From contig JBMYYR010000071.1 of NCBI GenBank assembly GCA_049609625.1, positions 1 to 5,825 of the forward strand: DNA of 5,825 nt, read 5' to 3'. This DNA is from JBMYYR01 sp049609625 (GTDB lineage Bacteria > Bacteroidota > Bacteroidia > Flavobacteriales > CAJXXR01). The translations under genes and the position numbers were made by a program. The notes below the pieces were generated by a model. The model saw nothing but the letters and a program-made list of their open reading frames with translations, had not been told where the DNA came from and did no database searches. Shown here one piece after another: positions 1 through 5,825 of the stretch (position 1 is its first letter; each line of letters starts with the position of its first letter).

Positions 1-3000
1 AAGGCGATGGAAAAGCTTTAATTAAAGCGTATTTATCTGGCTTTGCTTACGATTTATTGTTTGATTATCAGGAGTATAGTTCTAGAAAAATTAACAGAAA
101 TAAAGACGAAAACTTTGAGTTTGACAAACTCAACACCTGGAAAAAAGAAGATTTTAAGCGGGAAAGTGCACGCTATCTAAACCAAATGCTCGAACCCAAA
201 ACGAAACTAAAACAGCGGCCTTTTGTTCATGGCATTTTATACGATTTGAATGCCTTTGAAAACCCAGGAATAACGAACAATTATCAGGCGGTTTTGAGCA
301 ATTTGTATCAAAAACACAACCGAAAACTCAATCGAAACCTAAACGCTAGTGCGGCGGAATTGGTTTTGGCTCTTTCAGGAAAATCTACTTTGCCCCAGCT
401 AAAAACCTCTTTTGAGCTTTACTCGGCGTATCGATCAACCTTTTCTAATCCGAATTTGAAATCTCAACTTAAGTTTGAGTATTGGAATCGGATTGCCAAC
501 ATTAATCCGTCGCCGATGGTGGATGAAGCTTACCAAAAGCTTGTGGAACAAGTTGATATTGAAGCATCTCAAACTTCAGCTTTGATGAAAGCCATGACTT
601 TGGCTGTTATGTTCGACAAGCAAGCCAATGCTATTTCTTGGAAAAATTTGACAGAAAAAGAAGCGATTTTGAGTTTAAAACAGGAAAAATCCGAACTCAA
701 AAAACAAGCTTTAGCTCAATTAGAATACATCAAAATTATAGCTAAACAAGAAGAACTGACAAAATTTGGGGAAAGCATATTGGCTGATGCTCAAGTGTTT
801 GAAGATGCCATCAAAAAACCAAACTTCAGATTAAGTGGCAAAGACGTCATTCAAAGTAATACCGATTTTGATTTTGTGTTTCATTCCACCAATATCGAAC
901 AGCTTGACTTAGAGCTATTTAAACTGGATGCGGTAGAGTATCAAAACACCTTGAAAAAAATAATATATCAGCATAGAGACAGTATTTTAATTAAGTTGGA
1001 GCGGCAATCGGTTTGGACAGAACATTTTGATGTTGAAAGTGATTTTGATTACGTTGAAGATAAAAGAAAAATTAGACTTGGTGGTTTAGATTATGGTTTT
1101 TATGCTTTGGCTGAAAAAGGAAATTTAAAACGTTTTATTTTCTTTCAAGTTTCTGATATTCAGTTCAATAAATTGAAAAAAACCTATTTTATTCGTTCCT
1201 CAAAAGATAACTCTATTCTAAAAAATGCTAAATTAGAAATTGGTTTAAACTCAAATAAATTTAAAGCTTTTGATGATAAGGGTGAATTGAAAAAAAGCTT
1301 TTCTAGAGAGTCTAAATCCTATTGTGTTTGGCACAAAACCGACCGTTTATATCTATTTGAGAAAAATTTTTATGATTACCGTTACCCCAATGGTTTTAAA
1401 GAAAGTGATGATGATGTTATCATGACTGATCGGGCGATTTATAGACCTGGTCAGGTGGTCAAAATGAAACTATATTCTAGATTAAAAATAGATCCGAATA
1501 AGCCAGATATCATTAAACCAAACAAACAGGTTGAAGTCTATTTACAAGATACAGGATATAAAACAATTGATAGAAAAACGATTAAAACCAATAGTTTTGG
1601 GACGGCTTTCACCGAATTTGTATTACCGAAAGGCATTCCAAATGGGCAATTTACATTACAAACAAAACATGGCCGCGCACGTATAAAAGTAGAAGAGTAT
1701 AAACGCCCTACATTTTACGTTACTTTAGATGCCGATAGCAATGAAAAAGTGATTGGCGATGTGATAGACATTCCGCTAACGGCAACAAATTATTCTGGTT
1801 TGGCTTTGGCTGGCGCTACTTTAGAGTATCAGATTGAGTATTCGAGCATGCCCATTTATTTTTGGCGTTGTGGCTATCGGTCTTGGTCTTCAAGCTTTGT
1901 TTTAGATCAAAAAGAAGTGATTTTGGATGAAAAGGGGAAAGCAAAACTTCGTATTAAATCCGAAACCTTACCTGATTATATGAAAGAAAAAGGCGTTGTC
2001 CGATTTAATATTAGAGCCACCGTTACCGATAAATCTGGGAATAACGAAACGGAAAACATGTCTTTTGTATTGAGCCAACATGGTGTTCAGCTCAATCATC
2101 AAACCCCAAAAGTAAGCACAAAACAAAAAGGAATTGAGCTTATGGCGTCTACTCAGAATTTCCAAAATATTCCGCTGAAAAGAACCGTTTCTTATTCTAT
2201 TTGGAGCCTGAACGTACCAAAAGAAGTTTTAAAAAATGACAACATTACAACTGACGCTCAGGCACTTGTTAGTCAGAACGCAAATCAGAAACGGCTTTTA
2301 GGACTCCACAACGAAGCTAACCGAAACTATTGGACAATAGATCAATTGGTCCAAAAAGGAGACCTCCAATCTGGAGAAAAAACAGCTATCGATTTAGACC
2401 AAGGTGTGTATAAAATTAGCTACACTTGCCTTGACAAAAACGGAAAAGAAAGCGAAAAAAGTGCTTTTATTACGATTCATGATACAAAAGCTAAAGCAAA
2501 ACAAATTCTGAAGATAGAAAAGACTTATGTAGAGCAAAACAAAATGAGCTTAAACGTTGGCGAAACACTTGAAATTCAGATGGTTTTTCCATTAAATGCC
2601 TATTATGACTATGGTTTGAGTGATTTTGAGGGCATACTAAAATCAGGAAGAATAAAAGGACCTAAGGTTTTAAAGCTAAAACTGCCCATAACAGCACGAA
2701 GCAAAGGTGGAATTGTTACCGAAATTAGTACTGTTCATCAAAGTAAAGCCATTTATCTCTCCAAACAAACAGAGGTGTCTTGGGACAAAGAGCTAAGGGC
2801 TAATTGGCTGAAAATCAACAAAAACATCAAACCAAAAGCCGAAGAAAAATGGACTTTAGAGGTCAAAACACCAAAAAAATGCAATGAAACTACAGAGGTT
2901 TTAGCCTTGATGTATGATGCCTCTTTAGACGATATTGTCAAACATTCTATAAAAAGATATTTGCCGCATCTACCGCGCAATTACCAAAGGCGTTTTCAGG

Positions 3001-5594
3001 CTCAGCGTTTTGGTTCAAGCTTTAGATCACATTTCAGTAGCGCTAAAAAGCATTTTTATTTTAGCCCTCCTCAAATGGCAAGCGCTCGGGATAACCTAAG
3101 ATTTTCTTTGTCAGTTTATCCGCGTCAAATTGGTCGCAGTCTTCATTCTTCGGCTTTGCAAGCGGTTGAAATCAAGAGTGCGCCACAATCAAGATCGTCA
3201 GCGCTACAAGCCTCTAATGTAGAGATTTATGCCGATTCGGGCGATGATTTTGATGAGGAAAATATAACAAACGCCATCCCAAAAAGCGAACCTGATGAAC
3301 CATCAAAAACAAAACAAGCCCTTCGTCAAAATTTCAAAGAAACCGTATTTTTCTTTCCACATTTGAGAAGCGATGCTGATGGAAAAATAGATATTCCGTT
3401 TAAGATGACGGATGGTGTTGGGAAGTTTAAATTGATGCTTTTTGGACATACCAAAGATGATGAAACCTTCTATTTGGAAGAAGACATTCAGAGCCAAAAA
3501 GACTTAATGGTAGAAATGCACAACAGCCGATTTTTATATCAAGGCGATGAGCTGGTTTGGTCGGCAAAAGTGAGTAATTTAACAAATGAAGTTCAGGTGG
3601 TTGATGTCGATTTAAGTTTTGATCAGGCACAATCTAAACTTCATCAAACTGTTGATTCAAAACAAGTTACTATTCAACCAAAAAGCAGCGAACAAGTGGA
3701 ATGGGCAGTTGTGTTGGATGAACAGTTTATTGGCGATGTTCAGTTTACGGTCAAAGCCCAAAGCTCAGATTTAATGGACATCGAAAGTCGTTCGTTATCC
3801 GTTTTGAGTTCCACCAAACGACTAAACGAAAGCTTTGCTTACACCCTAAAAGCTGGAGAAACTAAGCAGTTTAAGTTTTCAGAACTATTCAACGGAAAAA
3901 CCAGCGAATTACTAAAAATGGAATTACTTTCCGAGCCACTTTGGCAAGCCATCAAAGCTTTACCTTACGTGAAAAGCAACAACGACCAGATTTTTACTGA
4001 ATTGATGGATGAGTATTGTAGTATAGAACTCGCTAAAACCTTGTTAGTCAAGTTTCCTGAGCTCAAAACCAAGCTAAAACAGTACGCCGAAAGCTTACCA
4101 AAAAGTCAGTTGAAAGACAAAGCGGAACTCAAAAGCATCAGTTTGGAAGAAAGTCCGTGGTTGGCAGAAGCTCAAAATCAAGAAGAAGAGATGCGATATT
4201 TACTCAAGTTTTTTGATGAAAATCAGCTCAATGCACGCCAAAACGAACTGAAAAGAAAATTGACTTCTGGACAACAAGCCAATGGTGGATTTTCGTGGTA
4301 CAAAGGCGGGCAAACCTCTTATTGGATGTCGCTTTATTTGGCAAAAAGCCTGTCCAGATTACATACTTTTGGTGCCTTTCCGGAGGAATTAGCTAAGCTA
4401 AATGAGAAATTAATCCTCTATTTAGATCGGGAAATGAACGCCAATTATCGTCGTTATAAAGCAGAAGAGCGTTTAGAAAAAATAGGGCTTTCGCATTTAA
4501 TGTATTGTGATGTGCGTTCTAATATGATGGACAAAGTGTCTTTAAAATCAGATTTTGAGGAAGGCTATCAGTTTTTTGTTGAGAACAATTTAAAGCAATG
4601 GAAAAAAGCCGGTTTTAGAACACGTATTCCATTAGCTAAATTGGCTTATAAAGTTGATAATACATTAGTTGCAGAACAAATTTTTAAATCCATCGACGAA
4701 AGTCGACAAGACAACAGCGAACAAGCGACCATATTTTGGAAGCAATTAGCCAATGGAACGTCGTGGCGAAACAGAGCTTATGTTCTTCACTCAGATTTGA
4801 TTGATTTGTATTGGAAAATGAACAAAAATCCAGAAGATATCCGCAAAATGCAAGATTGGTTGATTCAGCAAAAACGAAGTCAACATTGGGGTTCTCGCTC
4901 AGAAACCGCTCAGTTGGTCTCGAGTTTATTTTTGGGAAGAAATCAACTAAATTTCTCGGATGGTTCGGCTTTGGAAGTCAAACTAAACGGCAAAATTATC
5001 CAGTTAGATCAACAAGCTGATTGGTTGACTAAAACTTGGGAAGATAAAACGAAATCTTGGATGGCTTCGGCTGAGCTGAGTGTTACTAATCCGTATGAAC
5101 ACGCCGTTTGGTTTTCAGCTTATCAGCGTTATCAAAGTCCAATTTCGGACATCAAACAAAACAAAAATGTGGCTTGTACCATCGAAAAAGAGCTTTACCT
5201 CAAAACCATTGTCGACAACAAAGAACGTTGGCAACGTATTGAAGAACAAGACCTTAAGGCTGGAGATGAAATTAAAGTTAAGTTGTTGATTGAAAGTCCG
5301 CAAAAAATGGATTTTGTGTATCTTCAAGATTATTTCCCCGCTTGTTTAGAACCTACAGAAAAATTAAGTGGTGTGAAGTACAGCTCTACAGGTTCGTATT
5401 ATTTGAATATAAAAGATCAAAAAATACAGTTCTTTATGGACAGAATCGCCCGAGGAAAAGTCAATTTAGAATTCAAAGCTCGTGTGAAACACAAAGGAAA
5501 ATTTGTAACACCACATGCTGAATTTCAATCGTTTTATGCACCAGAATTTTCTGGTCATTCATCGAGTTTGGGTTGGTTTGAGGTTGAGGATTAA
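1..5594 (+). CDS. Alpha-2-macroglobulin family protein, thioester-less, 5' partial
   Basis: Large envelope protein of the bacterial alpha-2-macroglobulin family, whose members are thought to trap proteases in the periplasm or at the cell surface. The frame is open to the left edge (first whole codon at base 3), so the real start and any signal peptide or lipobox are missing; the TTG at 57 lies inside the frame and is not a convincing start, because the codons before it (GDGKALIKAYLSGFAYDLL) read as normal family sequence. With residue n = codon at base 3n, landmarks are: MG1-like strand FHSTNIEQLDLELFKLD (293-309), MG2 motif DRAIYRPGQ (476-484), MG3 start EEYKRPTF (564-571), bait-region-domain end EVLALMYDASLD (965-976), A2M-domain start RQNFKETVFFFPHLR (1108-1122), helical-domain motif NGGFSWYKGG (1427-1436), and bMG10 tail FYAPEFSGHSS (from 1844). 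The 1863 visible residues are near the roughly 1800-2100 I expect for full-length Bacteroidota members. None of its eight cysteines lies in CxEQ. No frameshift or internal stop is seen. Family assignment is firm; the protease target and exact role are not known. Confidence 0.95.
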   Translation, partial: GDGKALIKAYLSGFAYDLLFDYQEYSSRKINRNKDENFEFDKLNTWKKEDFKRESARYLNQMLEPKTKLKQRPFVHGILYDLNAFENPGITNNYQAVLSNLYQKHNRKLNRNLNASAAELVLALSGKSTLPQLKTSFELYSAYRSTFSNPNLKSQLKFEYWNRIANINPSPMVDEAYQKLVEQVDIEASQTSALMKAMTLAVMFDKQANAISWKNLTEKEAILSLKQEKSELKKQALAQLEYIKIIAKQEELTKFGESILADAQVFEDAIKKPNFRLSGKDVIQSNTDFDFVFHSTNIEQLDLELFKLDAVEYQNTLKKIIYQHRDSILIKLERQSVWTEHFDVESDFDYVEDKRKIRLGGLDYGFYALAEKGNLKRFIFFQVSDIQFNKLKKTYFIRSSKDNSILKNAKLEIGLNSNKFKAFDDKGELKKSFSRESKSYCVWHKTDRLYLFEKNFYDYRYPNGFKESDDDVIMTDRAIYRPGQVVKMKLYSRLKIDPNKPDIIKPNKQVEVYLQDTGYKTIDRKTIKTNSFGTAFTEFVLPKGIPNGQFTLQTKHGRARIKVEEYKRPTFYVTLDADSNEKVIGDVIDIPLTATNYSGLALAGATLEYQIEYSSMPIYFWRCGYRSWSSSFVLDQKEVILDEKGKAKLRIKSETLPDYMKEKGVVRFNIRATVTDKSGNNETENMSFVLSQHGVQLNHQTPKVSTKQKGIELMASTQNFQNIPLKRTVSYSIWSLNVPKEVLKNDNITTDAQALVSQNANQKRLLGLHNEANRNYWTIDQLVQKGDLQSGEKTAIDLDQGVYKISYTCLDKNGKESEKSAFITIHDTKAKAKQILKIEKTYVEQNKMSLNVGETLEIQMVFPLNAYYDYGLSDFEGILKSGRIKGPKVLKLKLPITARSKGGIVTEISTVHQSKAIYLSKQTEVSWDKELRANWLKINKNIKPKAEEKWTLEVKTPKKCNETTEVLALMYDASLDDIVKHSIKRYLPHLPRNYQRRFQAQRFGSSFRSHFSSAKKHFYFSPPQMASARDNLRFSLSVYPRQIGRSLHSSALQAVEIKSAPQSRSSALQASNVEIYADSGDDFDEENITNAIPKSEPDEPSKTKQALRQNFKETVFFFPHLRSDADGKIDIPFKMTDGVGKFKLMLFGHTKDDETFYLEEDIQSQKDLMVEMHNSRFLYQGDELVWSAKVSNLTNEVQVVDVDLSFDQAQSKLHQTVDSKQVTIQPKSSEQVEWAVVLDEQFIGDVQFTVKAQSSDLMDIESRSLSVLSSTKRLNESFAYTLKAGETKQFKFSELFNGKTSELLKMELLSEPLWQAIKALPYVKSNNDQIFTELMDEYCSIELAKTLLVKFPELKTKLKQYAESLPKSQLKDKAELKSISLEESPWLAEAQNQEEEMRYLLKFFDENQLNARQNELKRKLTSGQQANGGFSWYKGGQTSYWMSLYLAKSLSRLHTFGAFPEELAKLNEKLILYLDREMNANYRRYKAEERLEKIGLSHLMYCDVRSNMMDKVSLKSDFEEGYQFFVENNLKQWKKAGFRTRIPLAKLAYKVDNTLVAEQIFKSIDESRQDNSEQATIFWKQLANGTSWRNRAYVLHSDLIDLYWKMNKNPEDIRKMQDWLIQQKRSQHWGSRSETAQLVSSLFLGRNQLNFSDGSALEVKLNGKIIQLDQQADWLTKTWEDKTKSWMASAELSVTNPYEHAVWFSAYQRYQSPISDIKQNKNVACTIEKELYLKTIVDNKERWQRIEEQDLKAGDEIKVKLLIESPQKMDFVYLQDYFPACLEPTEKLSGVKYSSTGSYYLNIKDQKIQFFMDRIARGKVNLEFKARVKHKGKFVTPHAEFQSFYAPEFSGHSSSLGWFEVED
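2952..3320 (+). other. Charge-segregated linker in bait-region position of the A2M protein
   Basis: Residues about 984-1106 lie between the MYDASLD end of the bait-region domain and the A2M core domain, which is where animal A2M carries its protease bait. The first part (984-1048, 65 residues) has 10 Arg and 3 Lys but only one acidic residue, and is rich in aromatics and Ser. The last part (1074-1100, 27 residues) has 10 acidic residues and one Lys. The middle holds a duplicated SSALQA motif. The composition suggests an exposed flexible segment with many trypsin-type sites. That it acts as bait is inferred from position and composition. Some Bacteroidota relatives carry a TonB-plug-like insert at about this place, so a decayed version of that is the main alternative. 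Confidence 0.55.
3147..3227 (+). repeat. Imperfect protein repeat SSALQA..VEI, two copies
   Basis: Copy 1 is SSALQAVEI (residues 1049-1057) and copy 2 is SSALQASNVEI (residues 1065-1075), offset by 16 residues inside the linker of the A2M protein. The two copies use different codons (TCTTCGGCTTTGCAAGCG against TCGTCAGCGCTACAAGCC), so this is either an old duplication kept at protein level or chance similarity in a Ser/Ala-rich linker; it is not a recent DNA repeat. Confidence 0.5.
3951..4046 (+). other. Degenerate thioester site of the A2M helical domain
   Basis: Thioester-bearing relatives have a stretch of the form ALPY, a few residues, then YPYxCxEQ, followed by a helix. Here IKALPYV (1317-1323) is followed by KSNNDQIFTELMDEYCSIEL. 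The Pro-Tyr-x-Cys part is shortened to Ser-Asn-Asn and only a Gln comparable to that of CxEQ remains (Q1329). The nearest cysteine, C1339, sits about ten residues further on in the next helix as CSIE and cannot form the usual Cys-Gln thioester. The rest of the helical domain is recognisable through SPWLAEAQNQEEE and NGGFSWYKGG. Covalent capture through a thioester is therefore unlikely, as in thioester-lacking bacterial paralogs such as E. coli YfaS. Confidence 0.75.
5262..5591 (+). other. C-terminal bMG10-like domain of the A2M protein
   Basis: Residues 1754-1863 match the terminal macroglobulin domain of bacterial A2M proteins. The family pattern of a D..YFPA.LEP strand, a YYLNIKDQKIQFFMDRIARG hairpin and a closing FYAPEFSGHSS is present in order. 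The CLEP at 1781-1784 resembles CLEQ but is the usual (F/L)EP position of this domain, not a thioester. An intact C-terminus followed at once by a stop and a terminator shows that the gene ends naturally here. Confidence 0.8.
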
Positions 5595-5627
5595 TGAAGT
5601 GTCTTTTGAGTTTCCGATTTAAGCCTC

Positions 5628-5665
5628 AAAAAAAAAGCTTCACTGATATGTGAAGCTTTTTTTTT
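5628..5665. terminator. Bidirectional intrinsic terminator between convergent genes
   Basis: A perfect inverted repeat pairs AGCTTCAC with GTGAAGCT around a six-base loop, TGATAT (5644-5649). Nine A (5628-5636) precede the left GCTTCAC and nine T (5657-5665) follow the right GTGAAGC, so the full palindrome is 16 bp per arm and each strand reads as a hairpin followed by a T tract. It lies 33 bases after the A2M stop and 15 bases beyond the stop of the opposing TM2 gene, so it can end transcripts from both. Confidence 0.9.
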
Positions 5666-5680
5666 GAAGTAAATAAGGTT

Positions 5681-5825
5681 TTAAGAGTAACGTCCGTCTT
5701 TAGGTTGTAGGTCTTCTAATACGATTCTAATGAAATCAATTAATGACCAGATACCGAGTCCGCCAAATGTTAGAAGCTGAACAACGCCTTGCCATGTATA
5801 GCCTAGGTAAAAACGGTGAATGCCT
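5681..5825 (-). CDS. TM2 domain-containing membrane protein, 5' partial
   Basis: Only the last 47 codons are in the window; the stop is the complement of 5681-5683 and the 5' end runs off the right edge. The visible protein begins GIHRFYLGYTWQGVVQLLTF and continues GGLGIWSLIDFIRIVLEDLQ before ending PKDGRYS. This is the second half of a TM2 domain: the conserved HRFYLG turn after the first membrane helix, then a second hydrophobic helix (about GVVQLLTFGGLGIWSLIDFIRIVL) with the GIW..ID signature. The family comprises small inner-membrane proteins with two transmembrane helices and no settled biochemical function. The short polar tail is expected. It is too short to appear among long open frames but is clear from the motif. 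It converges on the A2M gene and is not in its operon. Confidence 0.93.
   Translation of the reverse strand, partial: GIHRFYLGYTWQGVVQLLTFGGLGIWSLIDFIRIVLEDLQPKDGRYS

Noticed and set aside
57..59. TTG at 57 as the start of the A2M gene
   Set aside because: The frame is open upstream to the window edge and encodes plausible family sequence; no ribosome site precedes the TTG.
1968..3630. Minus-strand open frames of 64-75 codons within 1968-3630
   Set aside because: All lie antisense inside the A2M gene, show no recognisable domain and have no independent context; they are shadows of the coding strand.
4014..4028. YCSIE as an intact thioester
   Set aside because: The spacing is CxxE, not CxEQ; no Gln follows, and it falls about ten residues after the expected site.
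4811..5327. Short open frames at 4811-5020 (+), 5080-5289 (+) and 5115-5327 (-)
   Set aside because: They overlap the helical and C-terminal part of the A2M gene in other frames and their products have no family features.
5343..5354. CLEP as a thioester motif resembling CLEQ
   Set aside because: It lies in the C-terminal bMG10 domain at the conserved (F/L)EP position, far from the thioester domain, and lacks the Gln.
5628..5665. Palindrome as an insertion-sequence end or attachment site
   Set aside because: A perfect hairpin flanked by nine A and nine T between two convergent stops is fully explained as a bidirectional terminator; no transposase or target duplication is seen.

Overview
The window looks like chromosomal DNA of a member of the Bacteroidota, probably a flavobacterium. 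The reasons are the AT-rich composition, the very long alpha-2-macroglobulin-like protein whose motifs match the lineage-typical large A2M family (YRPGQ, EEYKRPTF, MYDASLD, NGGFSWYKGG, a YAPEFSGHSS tail), and the compact convergent layout. The assignment rests on recognised motifs, not on a database search.

Layout: positions 1-5594 (+) are one uninterrupted coding frame for an alpha-2-macroglobulin family protein. It is cut by the left edge: the frame is open back to base 1, so the signal peptide, true start, ribosome site and promoter lie outside the window. In residue n = codon starting at base 3n, 1863 residues are visible. The order is an N-terminal helical region (about 1-270), an MG1-like domain (about 277-385), MG2 with the YRPGQ motif (about 395-560), MG3 (about 564-690), further MG-type domains and the bait-region domain ending in MYDASLD (about 700-980), a charge-segregated linker in the bait-region position (about 984-1105), the A2M core domain (about 1106-1200), MG-type and thioester-type helical domains (about 1200-1660), and the C-terminal bMG10-like domain (about 1750-1863).

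Positions 5595-5680 are an 86-base intergenic gap holding one strong hairpin with T tracts on both strands, which can stop transcription from both sides. Positions 5681-5825 (-) are the C-terminal part of a small TM2-domain membrane protein, cut by the right edge.

The two genes converge and share only a terminator; nothing indicates that they work together. The most notable points are that the A2M protein has no CxEQ thioester motif although the surrounding fold is recognisable, and that it carries an unusual Arg-rich then acidic linker where a protease bait is expected. I see no RNA gene, mobile element, CRISPR array or complete new system.
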